Positions 29,504 through 37,955 of a DNA stretch of 64,000 nucleotides are shown here, one piece after another. Each line of letters opens with the position of its first letter. Position 1 is the first letter of the stretch. Location of the stretch: positions 186,001 to 250,000 of the forward strand of contig NZ_JALJFG010000003.1 of NCBI RefSeq assembly GCF_023242475.1, in the 5' to 3' direction. Source of the DNA: Pseudomonas sp. MWU15-20650. GTDB lineage: Bacteria > Pseudomonadota > Gammaproteobacteria > Pseudomonadales > Pseudomonadaceae. Position numbers and translations under genes: made by a program. The notes under the pieces are model-generated. The model searched no databases, was not told where the DNA came from, and was given only the letters and a program-made list of their open reading frames with translations.

Positions 29504-30499
29504 TTGAAACTCAGTGATATCGCTCGTCTGGCCGGTGTGTCCGTTACCACCGCCAGCTATGTCATCAATGGCAAGGCCGAACAGCAACGCATCAGCAGCG
29601 CCACCGTTGAACGGGTGCGCGCCGTGGTCGAAGCCCATGGCTTTACCCCTAACCCTCAAGCCGCCGGGCTACGCAGCCGGCATACGCGCACCTTGGGGTT
29701 CATCCTGCCGGACCTGGAAAACCCCAGTTACGCACGGATTGCCAAGTTGCTGGAGCAAGGCGCGCGCGCGCGCGGCTATCAGTTACTGATCGCCAGCTCC
29801 GACGATGAGGCCGACAGCGAACGCCAACTGCTGCAACTGTTCCGAGCGCGGCGTTGCGATGCGCTGTTTGTCGCCAGCTGCCTGCCGGCCAACGATGACA
29901 GCTATCGCGAGCTGCAAGCCAAAGGCCTGCCGGTTATTGCCATCGATCGGGTCATGGAGGCGAGCCAATTCTGCTCGGTGGTCAGCGATGATCGCCAAGC
30001 CTGCCAACAGCTCACCAGTAGCCTGCTGCAACCGCTGCCCAAACAGATTGTGCTGATCGGCGCACGCCCCGAACTGAGCATCAGCCAGGAACGTACCGCC
30101 GGTTTCCGTGAAGCGTTGCAAGGCTTCACCGGTGACGTGATCGTCGAACAGGGCGACGCCTTCAGCCGCGACTGTGGACGACAGATGATGGAGCAACTGC
30201 TCCATCAATTGGGGCATTTGCCTGACGCACTGGTGACTACGTCCTACGTGCTGCTGCAGGGCGTGTTTGACGCACTGCATGATTTCCCCCTCAGGTCTCG
30301 CCCCCTGCGCCTGGGCACGTTCGGTGATACCCAGTTGCTGGATTTCCTGCCACTGCCGGTCAACGCCATGGCCCAGCAACATCAACTGATTGCCGACACC
30401 GCCCTGCGCCTGGCCCTGGCCGCCATTGAAGAAGAACACTACCAGCCTGGCGTGCACGCTATCGGCCGGACCTTCAAGCAACGTATTCATGGGGCCTGA
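29504..30499 (+). CDS. fruR: Fructose repressor FruR (Cra), LacI family
   Basis: LacI-family regulator of the fructose operon. The N-terminal helix-turn-helix reads KLSDIARLAGVSVTTASYVINGKA, the Cra/FruR hallmark, followed by the periplasmic-binding-like effector domain. TTG 29504 gives 331 residues starting (M)KLSDIARLAG, matching E. coli Cra (334), with AAGGAAA 7 nt upstream. Longer frames from TTG 29417 or ATG 29429 add a 25-29 residue extension with no family support. Its effector in Pseudomonas is fructose-1-phosphate. The tatD-like gene follows after 2 bp, so the two are co-transcribed. Confidence 0.92.
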   Translation: MKLSDIARLAGVSVTTASYVINGKAEQQRISSATVERVRAVVEAHGFTPNPQAAGLRSRHTRTLGFILPDLENPSYARIAKLLEQGARARGYQLLIASSDDEADSERQLLQLFRARRCDALFVASCLPANDDSYRELQAKGLPVIAIDRVMEASQFCSVVSDDRQACQQLTSSLLQPLPKQIVLIGARPELSISQERTAGFREALQGFTGDVIVEQGDAFSRDCGRQMMEQLLHQLGHLPDALVTTSYVLLQGVFDALHDFPLRSRPLRLGTFGDTQLLDFLPLPVNAMAQQHQLIADTALRLALAAIEEEHYQPGVHAIGRTFKQRIHGA

Positions 30500-30501
30500 C
30501 G

Positions 30502-31278
30502 GTGGAGCTGATCGACACCCACACCCATCTGGACTTCCCGGATTTCGACAGAGATCGCCGGGACGTCCTCGCCCACAGTCGCCAACGCGGGGTACGGCGC
30601 ATGGTGGTGTTGGGGGTGTATCAGAACAATTGGCAGCGCCTATGGGACATGGTGCTGGAGGATGAAGGCTTGTTTGCCGCCTTCGGCCTGCATCCGGTGT
30701 ATCTCGATGAGCACAGCCCTGCCGACTTGACGCAATTGGGTGACTGGCTGACCCGGCTGCGCGGCCACCGACAACTGTGCGCCGTAGGTGAAATCGGCCT
30801 GGACTACTTCCTTGAGCACCTGGACCGTGAACGCCAACAAAGCCTGTTTGAAGCCCAACTGAAACTCGCGGTCGATTTCCAACTGCCCGCCTTGCTGCAC
30901 GTACGCCGCAGCCACGCAGCCGTGATTGCTACCCTCAAGCGCATCCGCCTGCCACGCGGCGGCATCATCCATGCGTTCGCCGGCAGCGTTGAGGAGGCCC
31001 GCGAGTACATCAAGCTGGGCTTCAAACTGGGCCTGGGCGGAGCGGCAACCTGGCCCCAGGCCCTGCGCATGCACAAAGTCCTTGCTCAACTACCCCTTCA
31101 AGCCGTGGTACTGGAAACCGACTCGCCAGACATGGCTCCCGCCATGCACCCAGGCCAACGCAACAGCCCGCAATACCTGCCGGACATCTGCACCGACTTG
31201 GCCGAACGGATGGGCATCAGCCCTTCATTGCTGGCCGAGGCGAGTACACGCAACGCGTGCGAGTTGTTCAATTGGTAG
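30502..31278 (+). CDS. TatD-family metal-dependent hydrolase
   Basis: A 258-residue TIM-barrel amidohydrolase-like protein of the TatD family (DNase/exonuclease activity in studied members). Metal ligands are seen in IDTHTHLD at the start, GEIGLDY, LLHVRRSH, IIHAFAGS and ETDSPDM. GTG 30502 is the start and lies 2 bp after the fruR stop. The 3' end overlaps the convergent zinc-ribbon gene by 54 bp. It is a paralogue-type TatD (YjjV-like); the exact member is not certain. Confidence 0.9.
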   Translation: MELIDTHTHLDFPDFDRDRRDVLAHSRQRGVRRMVVLGVYQNNWQRLWDMVLEDEGLFAAFGLHPVYLDEHSPADLTQLGDWLTRLRGHRQLCAVGEIGLDYFLEHLDRERQQSLFEAQLKLAVDFQLPALLHVRRSHAAVIATLKRIRLPRGGIIHAFAGSVEEAREYIKLGFKLGLGGAATWPQALRMHKVLAQLPLQAVVLETDSPDMAPAMHPGQRNSPQYLPDICTDLAERMGISPSLLAEASTRNACELFNW

Positions 31279-31653
31279 CGGGCTGACGGCCTGCAAATTC
31301 AAGGTCATCTTTTGCCGATGACGGGCATATCGCAACACCAGAAAATGGGCCAGCACCGCAATCAGTGAAACGTTGAGCTGCCCGATCACACTGAGCAACC
31401 CCACCCACTCCGCGACCAGTGCCATCAGCAGGGTCGCGCACGTCAAAATGATCATGCCCGGCCGCACCAGCGCCCATTGGTCCAGGGCTCGAAATTGACG
31501 CAACTGCTTGTGGCAACACAACTGCAAGCACGAGTGGCAATACGTACAGCCAAAGGGCTCGTCAATGGCAATGGCGTTCAGTTGCCAAGGCTTGAGCTCA
31601 AAGGTCATGTCACAGTGGGCGCAATGCCCTCTGATGCCAATTACAGCGGTCAT
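31225..31653 (-). CDS. Zinc-ribbon membrane protein, unknown function
   Basis: A 142-residue protein. The first 50 residues carry paired cysteines (CAHC near residue 11, then CTYCHSC and CC), which look like a zinc ribbon. Two hydrophobic helices follow (about 68-85 and 90-108). I do not recognise a named family; the pattern recalls short PqiA-like domains but is not the same. Its 3' end overlaps the convergent tatD by 54 bp. Confidence 0.65.
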   Translation of the reverse strand: MTAVIGIRGHCAHCDMTFELKPWQLNAIAIDEPFGCTYCHSCLQLCCHKQLRQFRALDQWALVRPGMIILTCATLLMALVAEWVGLLSVIGQLNVSLIAVLAHFLVLRYARHRQKMTLNLQAVSPLPIEQLARVACTRLGQQ

Positions 31654-31856
31654 CGCCGTACCTCTTCGAGACCGTTATTAGGTGAATCAAATTTTCGCCT
31701 ATTCGCGCTGCAATAAAAGGCTGACACGTAAATCAGGAAAGGTACTACATCAACAAAACCGAACTCCTGCATAGAGCGCCTACACAGCGCTCCACACAAA
31801 ATGCGTCAACTCAATGACCTGGCAGCGGACCGTATCGATCTCACCGCAGCCCCCCA

Positions 31857-31987
31857 TCGAAGCATAGGTATCTACATAACTTTTGAAAACAGTCATATTC
31901 CCCTGTGGCGAGCGGGCTCGCCACGACAGCCGGTTGGTCACAGATTTTGCGTTCGACGGTAATTGTGTAGATACCGATGCTCATCGA
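31857..31987. repeat. Small inverted-repeat element with REP core
   Basis: A 131-bp palindromic unit. Left arm TCGAAGCATAGGTATCTACA (31857-31876) is the near-complement of the right arm TGTAGATACCGATGCTCATCGA (31966-31987), and within the unit lies a second-family REP core TGTGGCGAGCGGGCTCGCCACGA. It holds no gene and resembles a REPIN of a different group from the GGGAGGGGGC family. The rest of the 31654-31992 gap shows no gene. Confidence 0.7.
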
Positions 31988-31992
31988 AGGGT

Positions 31993-32829
31993 TCAGGGCA
32001 ACACGGTCCAGATGGCAAACCCGGCATACCACAGCACGGCCGCTCGTAGTAGCAGTTCCCACAGGCGATCCAGGCTGTTGATGCCGTCGGCACCCACCAC
32101 GGGTGGCGGGATGTCTGCGGCTGCCAAGCCGACTTTGTCCACCAGCTGTGCAGCGCTGATCTCCCAGCTCAGCAGTTCGTGGAGCATCACACGGCTGACC
32201 CCAACGAAATTGCCCACCAGGGCAAAGCTCGCCGCCAGCAAGCGTACCGGCAACCAGTCAAAGGCATGGCGCAGTTGCGTGGCTCGCTCGGCCACCAGCG
32301 GGTTCTGGCTATGTTCGCTGGCCAACGCCAGCAGGCGATAGGCCAAAGCAGCCACCGGGCCTAACAGGAAGTACCAGAAAATCACGGCGAAAAAGCTTTG
32401 ATATGCCTGCCACAACAGATGGCCTTGAACACGTTCCAGCAATTGCTCGCCACTGTCGGCGCCAACCTTCATGTCGCGCTCGGCCACATGTTCGGCCGCT
32501 TGCAGGTCACCGCGCCGCCACGCATCGCGAAACGGCCCCAGCCCTGCCAACAGATCGCCACGACCCAGGCTGTAGATCACCACCAGCAAATGCACCGGCA
32601 ACGCCAACAAACCATAAGCTACGGGTTCCAACACCAGCAACAGCAGCGCCAGCAACGCCACGGGCAGCAATACCAGCAACAGCAGAATCAGCCAGGGCCG
32701 CTTGCCCATGCGCGGGCTCGACTCCAGCCTGGCCAGCTCACGCAGCCATCCGCCGTCGCGCTGTAACCGCTGGCGCAAGGCCGAGAACTTCTCGATCCAG
32801 ACCGCCAACACCAACACCAGGAAACTCAT
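31993..32829 (-). CDS. ampE: AmpE, membrane protein of the ampDE operon
   Basis: A 278-residue inner-membrane protein with about four hydrophobic segments, matching AmpE (CobD/CbiB-like fold, E. coli 284 residues). ATG 32829 gives the family start MSFLVLVLAVWIEKFS and overlaps the ampD stop by 4 nt. A longer frame at 32874 lies inside ampD. AmpE is encoded with AmpD, but its exact role in sensing beta-lactams is not settled. Confidence 0.9.
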   Translation of the reverse strand: MSFLVLVLAVWIEKFSALRQRLQRDGGWLRELARLESSPRMGKRPWLILLLLVLLPVALLALLLLVLEPVAYGLLALPVHLLVVIYSLGRGDLLAGLGPFRDAWRRGDLQAAEHVAERDMKVGADSGEQLLERVQGHLLWQAYQSFFAVIFWYFLLGPVAALAYRLLALASEHSQNPLVAERATQLRHAFDWLPVRLLAASFALVGNFVGVSRVMLHELLSWEISAAQLVDKVGLAAADIPPPVVGADGINSLDRLWELLLRAAVLWYAGFAIWTVLP

Positions 32830-33389
32830 CGTTCGTGTCCTCCATCCTGCAGGGCGCTGCGAAAGCGCGTCCAATCAAAAGCGGGGCCCGGGTCAGTCTT
32901 GCGGCCCGGGGCGATATCGCTGTGACCACAAATGCGCTGGCGGGTTATATCGGGGTAAGCTGCCAGCAACTGGCGTGTCAAATCGATCAGCGCCGTATAT
33001 TGGGCATCGGTAAATGGCAACTCGTCGGTGCCTTCCAACTCGATCCCAAGGGAAAAGTCGTTGCACACCTCACGCCCCTCGAAGCTGGAAATGCCTGCAT
33101 GCCAGGCTCGGTCCAGGCACGACACAAATTGCGTCACCCTGCCGTCGCGCTCAATCAGAAAATGTGCAGACACCCGTAAGTCGCAAATCCCTTCAAAGTA
33201 GGGATGTTCCGTGACATCAAGGCGATTCTGGAAAAACTCCTGCACTTTACCCGTAGCGAACTGTGCCGGTGGCAAGCTGATGTTATGCACGACCAACAGC
33301 GAGACTTCGCCTTGAGGGCGCTCGTTGAAGTTGGGCGACGGGCAGTGAAGAACGCCCTGGCACCAACCGCTGGCGGGGTCCAACAGCAT
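32826..33389 (-). CDS. ampD: 1,6-anhydro-N-acetylmuramyl-L-alanine amidase AmpD
   Basis: Cytosolic zinc amidase that cleaves the stem peptide from recycled anhydro-muropeptides and so keeps AmpR-controlled beta-lactamase low. The 187-residue protein shows zinc ligands His35 (VVHNISLP), His156 and Asp166 (CGHSDIAPGRKTDPG) and catalytic Glu117 and Lys164, equivalent to the known AmpD set. ATG 33389 gives the family start MLLDPASGWC; a longer frame to 33485 is unsupported. Loss of this gene commonly derepresses ampC in pseudomonads. Confidence 0.95.
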   Translation of the reverse strand: MLLDPASGWCQGVLHCPSPNFNERPQGEVSLLVVHNISLPPAQFATGKVQEFFQNRLDVTEHPYFEGICDLRVSAHFLIERDGRVTQFVSCLDRAWHAGISSFEGREVCNDFSLGIELEGTDELPFTDAQYTALIDLTRQLLAAYPDITRQRICGHSDIAPGRKTDPGPAFDWTRFRSALQDGGHER

Positions 33390-33450
33390 ACTGGCTCCTT
33401 GAATATGACGAGGTGTTACCAGTATGCCGCGTTCAGCCCCATGGTTGCGA

Positions 33451-35607
33451 TCACTTGCCGCGATTGAGTTGACGCAGGCTGCCAATCACCGAAGCCAGCG
33501 CACGGTCGAACAGCAAGCCATCATCCAAGGTGCGCAACACGCCCCGCTTGAAGGCCATAGCCAATTGGGCGGCGCTGTTCTCCAGGACCTTGAGCCCCGT
33601 GCGGTTAACGAAGATATACGTACTGGCCGGGGGCATGATCGCCGTCAGTTTGCAACGCAGCGTGGTTGCGTCGTCTTGCTGGCACTCTACCCAACTGCCA
33701 ACCCGCAACTGGTGAGCCTTGAGCAGGTCTGGGTCATCATTGGGCAGGTTTTCAACGGGTTCCGGCAGCCCGCAGTTGAGGACAAAGGGCTCCCGAACTT
33801 CGATCAGCGCGTCGATGGCCACCCCTTCGAACGCTTGGATGTGCATGGCCTGCAAGCGCACGAAGAACTCACGGGTACTGAAAGGATCGAACGCCGCACG
33901 GGTCAACCCGTCGCGCAATGCCTTGAGCAACCCGGGCAACTGCTCCAGCAAATGCCGGCCCGCCTCGGTGTCTTCCGGCAGGCCAACGCTCCAGATCAAC
34001 TCATCCATGGTGCGCACCCCTGCCTGCCACTGCACCGATTGTTCGCCGTGCTTGAGACAGGCCAGTAACAGCACCTGGCTCCACGCTTGTTGCAAGAATT
34101 GCACAACGACCTGTGGCAGGACTTTGCCCAACAGCCGTCGATTGAGCACTTCTGCCACACGCTGCCGGGCAGCCTCGGTACGCAGGCGCCCCGCTTCGGC
34201 GTCCCGGGTGTGCTGTTCCACCAAGTCGCTGCGCCGCCGCTCATCTGCGCTAAACGCGCTGAATTGCGTCAGTAACTGGGAAAAAATCGTCGGGTCTTCG
34301 ACGAACTCATTCAGCAAGCGCTGCACAATCTGGTCGATACGCAGGTACAAGCTGTCACGCTGGCAGTCATCCTGTGAGCTCCAGCCCATGGCGGCGCTGG
34401 CGATTTCATTGAGCAGCCGCCGTGCCGGATGGCCTGCGCGACTGAACAGGCTCTTGTCCATCACGGCAACCTTCAGCATCGGGATCTGCAAGCGGGCGAT
34501 CAGGGCCTTGAACGCATCGGGTACAGTGCGGTCATTGAGGATGAACTCGAACAGCAGGGCGACCAGGTTGATCACATCTTCGTCGGCATCCTCTACGACC
34601 CGGGACTTGCCACTCTTGACACTGACCCGCGTCAGTAGCTGTTCGAGCTGGTTACGCAGGTCAAAATCGTCCTCGGCCTCGGGCTCCGGTACGTATTGTT
34701 GCAAATGGGAGAGCAGACGCAGCAGGTCGCGGGTCGTAATAGGGTACGGTTCGGCACTGGCTTCGAGGGTTGGCGCCACGCTGCCACGCACAACCGCCAG
34801 CAACGCCTGCAAGGCCGCGAAGGCTGACTGGCCGCTTTCATCGAAGGGTGGGTCGACGGCTGGCTCGCTGGCTGGGTGCTGCAACTCGCGAGCAGCACGC
34901 TCGCCAGGGCGACGGGACGGAATCGCCTTGAGCTCAGGCAAGACGCCGGTGGCGACCAACAATTGATTAGCTTCGCCATACAACTGGTCCGCGTCGCTGA
35001 GGACGTATTTTTCAAAGAGCTTGAGCATGATCAGCTTGACGCGGATCTCCACCCCCAGGCTGCGTCCCGCCTGCAGGAAAAATGTGCAAAGCAGCGCCGG
35101 GCCAAGAGGGTTATCACGATCGTCCAAGTGCCGGCCCAGCAATTCACTCAAGCGCGCACTCAACTGCCCCAGGGCCAAGCCATCTCGGTGTCGCACCCGC
35201 CCCAGCATCGCCTCGAGCGCGACGGCCTTTTCCAGAGCGTCACCGCAGGTGCCGGACGCCGCTTCGTACGACACCACCGGCACAAGATGCAACTCACCGC
35301 GCCCGGCGTGCCCCAGATTGACGAAGGCAGCAAATAGCTGCTCCATGAACACGCGCTCAAAATTCTTGCGCTTGAGGCGCAGGTCGCGCATCGCTTCAAA
35401 GAAAATATGATGGTCAATATTGCTACGGGCCTTGTCGGCCATTTCGAACAAGGTGTCGTCGGCGTTATCGAACAGCTCCTGCAACCCCTGTTGCAACTGT
35501 TGCGCCGCCTTGTCACGCACCTGCAGCAACACCACGGGCAGGCGCGCGAGCGGCGATGGCGTGGGCTGTGCCTTGCTGATAGGCACCACCTTTCCGTCGT
35601 TGTGCAT
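33451..35607 (-). CDS. DUF1631 family protein (PA4523-like)
   Basis: A 718-residue cytosolic protein with no signal peptide or membrane helix, mostly helical, matching DUF1631-type proteins next to ampD in pseudomonads. Its N-terminal half contains KNFERVFMEQLFAAF and similar helices. The last ~110 residues, after a break, are beta-rich (FVNRTGLKVLENSAAQLA), resembling the PilZ-like ends of some c-di-GMP-linked proteins, though no RxxxR motif was verified. ATG 35607 has AGGAGG upstream; an in-frame start at 35766 adds 53 non-conserved residues. Function unknown. Confidence 0.75.
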   Translation of the reverse strand: MHNDGKVVPISKAQPTPSPLARLPVVLLQVRDKAAQQLQQGLQELFDNADDTLFEMADKARSNIDHHIFFEAMRDLRLKRKNFERVFMEQLFAAFVNLGHAGRGELHLVPVVSYEAASGTCGDALEKAVALEAMLGRVRHRDGLALGQLSARLSELLGRHLDDRDNPLGPALLCTFFLQAGRSLGVEIRVKLIMLKLFEKYVLSDADQLYGEANQLLVATGVLPELKAIPSRRPGERAARELQHPASEPAVDPPFDESGQSAFAALQALLAVVRGSVAPTLEASAEPYPITTRDLLRLLSHLQQYVPEPEAEDDFDLRNQLEQLLTRVSVKSGKSRVVEDADEDVINLVALLFEFILNDRTVPDAFKALIARLQIPMLKVAVMDKSLFSRAGHPARRLLNEIASAAMGWSSQDDCQRDSLYLRIDQIVQRLLNEFVEDPTIFSQLLTQFSAFSADERRRSDLVEQHTRDAEAGRLRTEAARQRVAEVLNRRLLGKVLPQVVVQFLQQAWSQVLLLACLKHGEQSVQWQAGVRTMDELIWSVGLPEDTEAGRHLLEQLPGLLKALRDGLTRAAFDPFSTREFFVRLQAMHIQAFEGVAIDALIEVREPFVLNCGLPEPVENLPNDDPDLLKAHQLRVGSWVECQQDDATTLRCKLTAIMPPASTYIFVNRTGLKVLENSAAQLAMAFKRGVLRTLDDGLLFDRALASVIGSLRQLNRGK

Positions 35608-35821
35608 CCTGGCCTCCTGAAACGGCGGTATTGAGAGGGGGGGCAAGAACGGGAGCAGGCCTGGGGAGCGCTGCAAATACCCGGTCACCACCAGGACGTC
35701 AAAGCTATGACGCCAATTGCAAGGCGCGAGATTATCTTGCAAATGAGGGTAGTTGCGCCAGCACACTCTGTCATTGCGCGGTAAATGAGTGGCGAGCCTG
35801 GGTTCAAACGCGCACTGCCCC

Positions 35822-35827
35822 TATAAT
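35822..35827 (+). promoter_or_regulatory. Candidate -10 box for nadC
   Basis: A perfect TATAAT lies 27 bp before the nadC ATG. No good -35 hexamer is seen at the right distance (TGGGTT at 35799), so an activator or extended contacts may be needed. Confidence 0.4.
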
Positions 35828-35854
35828 CGAGGCACTTTGTTTGTGGAGCCTGTT

Positions 35855-36703
35855 ATGCCGAACCTCCGTCTTGCCGACCTCACCGCCGAAATCGAAGCCA
35901 ACGTGCGCCGCGCGCTGCTGGAAGACATCGGCAGTGGTGACATCACCGCGCAGTTGATCCCGGCCGAACGGCTGGCCAAGGCCACGATCATTACCCGTGA
36001 CGACGCCGTTATCGCCGGCACTGCCTGGGTGGATGCCGTGTTCCGCCAACTGGACCCACGGGTCGCCGTGCATTGGCAGGTGGCCGACGGTGAACGGGTC
36101 AGGCCCAACCAGGCGCTGTTCCACCTCGAAGGTCCGGCACGCTCACTGCTCAGCGGCGAACGCTGCGCGCTGAACTTCCTGCAGTTGCTGTCAGGGGTAG
36201 CGACGCGCGCCCAGTCCCTGGCGGACTTTGTCGCCAGTACCCAGGTCAAGCTGCTGGACACTCGCAAGACATTGCCGGGCCTGCGCATGGCACAGAAGTA
36301 CGCCGTCACCTGTGGCGGTTGCCACAATCACCGCATCGGGTTGTATGACGCGTTCCTGATCAAGGAAAACCATATTGCCGCCTGCGGGGGCATTGCCCAG
36401 GCGATCACAGCGGCCCACAAGATCGCCCCGGGCAAGCCGGTGGAAATCGAAGTGGAAAGCCTGGAGGAATTGCGCGAGGCACTGGCAGCGGGTGCCGACA
36501 TCGTCATGCTGGACGAGCTGAGCCTGGAAGACATGCGCGAAGCCGTACGCCTGAACGCGGGCAAGGCCAAGCTGGAGGCCAGTGGCGGGATCAACGAAAG
36601 CACCTTGCTGCCTATCGCTGAAACCGGAGTGGACTACATCTCCATCGGCGCGATGACCAAGGATGTGAAAGCGGTGGATCTATCGATGCGCCTCAGTATC
36701 TGA
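35855..36703 (+). CDS. nadC: Nicotinate-nucleotide pyrophosphorylase (quinolinate PRTase)
   Basis: Cytosolic enzyme of de novo NAD synthesis: quinolinate plus PRPP gives nicotinate mononucleotide, CO2 and PPi. The 282-residue protein has the family motifs [42 protein letters not shown] and the C-terminal [19 protein letters not shown] 35855 gives the usual start (MPNLRLADL); an upstream in-frame ATG at 35789 is unsupported. Followed by a hairpin. Confidence 0.96.
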   Translation: MPNLRLADLTAEIEANVRRALLEDIGSGDITAQLIPAERLAKATIITRDDAVIAGTAWVDAVFRQLDPRVAVHWQVADGERVRPNQALFHLEGPARSLLSGERCALNFLQLLSGVATRAQSLADFVASTQVKLLDTRKTLPGLRMAQKYAVTCGGCHNHRIGLYDAFLIKENHIAACGGIAQAITAAHKIAPGKPVEIEVESLEELREALAAGADIVMLDELSLEDMREAVRLNAGKAKLEASGGINESTLLPIAETGVDYISIGAMTKDVKAVDLSMRLSI

Positions 36704-36712
36704 ATGTAGGCA

Positions 36713-36736
36713 AAGGAGCGAGTGTGCTCGCTCCTT
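36713..36736 (+). terminator. Hairpin after nadC
   Basis: A perfect 10-bp stem AAGGAGCGAG/CTCGCTCCTT with a 4-nt loop, 10 bp after the nadC stop. The following bases are CTGTC and not a T-run, so termination may be weak. Confidence 0.6.
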
Positions 36737-36746
36737 CTGTCACGCC

Positions 36747-37052
36747 TCAGATCGCGAGATTATTCATCCCGCAATACTCGTTCCAGTCGACACCCAGCAC
36801 CGCGGCGGCCTCTTTGTGCAACGCAAGACGCGCCGTCTCGAACTCTTCCGGGGTCGAGGTGTACTTCAGGGTCAATTCCCACGGCTGCAAGCCCTGGGCT
36901 TCTGCCTCATCTTCAAACGACCATTGGATCTGGTCTTTTTGATCGTCGGGGCTCAGGTCCTTGATCTCATCCAGCAGTTCCGGCGACTCCGCGACGTACT
37001 TTTTGAGGGCTGCTTCGTGTCGCGCTTCCTGGGTCACTTCTTGTGTGGTCAT
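36747..37052 (-). CDS. Small conserved acidic protein (DUF6388-like)
   Basis: A 101-residue soluble protein without signal peptide or cysteine-rich motif apart from CGMNN near the end. It is acidic and probably helical. It resembles short pseudomonad proteins annotated as DUF6388, an identification made from memory with modest certainty. A TAAGAGAACA stretch upstream of the ATG may serve as ribosome binding site. It stands alone between nadC and tRNA-Thr. Confidence 0.65.
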   Translation of the reverse strand: MTTQEVTQEARHEAALKKYVAESPELLDEIKDLSPDDQKDQIQWSFEDEAEAQGLQPWELTLKYTSTPEEFETARLALHKEAAAVLGVDWNEYCGMNNLAI

Positions 37053-37202
37053 GTTGTTCTCTTAGATCGAGGAATGGGGATGCATCTGGGTCATCAAGGT
37101 TGCGCAGATACGAAAGAGCGAGCATGAATGCCGGCTCGTCTGGCCTTCAGAACCATTCTGGGATCATCTGAAAACATTGCCTTTGAAACAGTGGTGCCTT
37201 TT

Positions 37203-37275
37203 TGCCCGAGACAGGAATCGAACCTGCGACCTTCGCGTTACGAGTGCGCTGCTCTACCAGCTGAGCTACACGGGC
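37203..37275 (-). tRNA. tRNA-Thr (anticodon CGT)
   Basis: The minus strand reads GCCCGTGTAGCTCAG..., with a complete cloverleaf: acceptor GCCCGTG/CTCGGGC (one G-T pair), anticodon loop CTCGTAA with CGT, and T-arm GCAGGTTCGATTCCTGT. CCA is not encoded (TTT follows), so it must be added by CCA-transferase. It lies beside pilA, as in P. aeruginosa, where this tRNA borders the variable pilin cassette. Confidence 0.95.
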
Positions 37276-37339
37276 GGTGGGCTAAAGCTAGCACCGCATT
37301 GGCGATGCAGCAACTGACTCACCTACCGCCCAGCGTCAG

Positions 37340-37753
37340 TTACGCCCCATCGACGCCGCAACCCTTGGCAACGTATTGCGCCTCAGCCGTGGTTGCACAT
37401 GCCCAGCCCGTGGTGGCACTGCGCGTCAATGTGATGGTCTTGCCCAGCACGGGCGCAGGCGCATCGAGTATTTCGCAACGGATGGAGCCGGCACCGGTGG
37501 CTACATCCCCCGCTACGTCGATCTTGCAATTGGCGGTAGGGCTGGTCCCACCGATCAGGGCCAGCGTCGGCACGGTACCCTGGTTGATAACGTCCTCGTA
37601 CCCGGCCTTCAGCGCGGTGATTTCAGCCAACCCCGCCGTGAACTTGGTCTTGGCCTGGTGCTTGGTATACATGGGCAAACCGATGGTGGCCAAAATGCCG
37701 ATGATTGCCACGACGATCAACAACTCGATCAAGGTAAAGCCTTTCTGACGCAT
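37340..37753 (-). CDS. pilA: Type IV major pilin PilA (prepilin)
   Basis: A 137-residue prepilin. The leader MRQKG is cut by PilD before Phe; residues FTLIELLIVVAIIGILATIGLP form the assembly helix, with Glu at +5. Two C-terminal cysteines (about CATTAEAQYVAKGC) would close the D-loop disulfide; two more lie in the middle. ATG 37753 is chosen because it gives the short leader; the frame extends to 37807. It lies between tRNA-Thr and the divergent pilC, but pilB is absent from its usual place. Confidence 0.92.
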   Translation of the reverse strand: MRQKGFTLIELLIVVAIIGILATIGLPMYTKHQAKTKFTAGLAEITALKAGYEDVINQGTVPTLALIGGTSPTANCKIDVAGDVATGAGSIRCEILDAPAPVLGKTITLTRSATTGWACATTAEAQYVAKGCGVDGA

Positions 37754-37955
37754 CACATTCACTCTCCAGAATAGAAACCCAAACAAGGCGCGTCCTGCGC
37801 CCCGCATTGTGCAGCGGCGCCAGTGTACTCATCCGTGAGCAGCCAAACGCACGCAAGAAGCACATTCTGACATTTTATCGCCCACCTACGACCTGTTCGA
37901 GTCCGTCACCTGACTAAGCTATAAAGCTTCGACGACCTGTGTGCGGAAACGTGAC

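Noticed and set aside
37776-37805. Sigma-54 site before pilA
   Set aside because: A TGGCGCC stretch exists on the minus strand but the GC partner is at the wrong distance; not a valid -24/-12 element.
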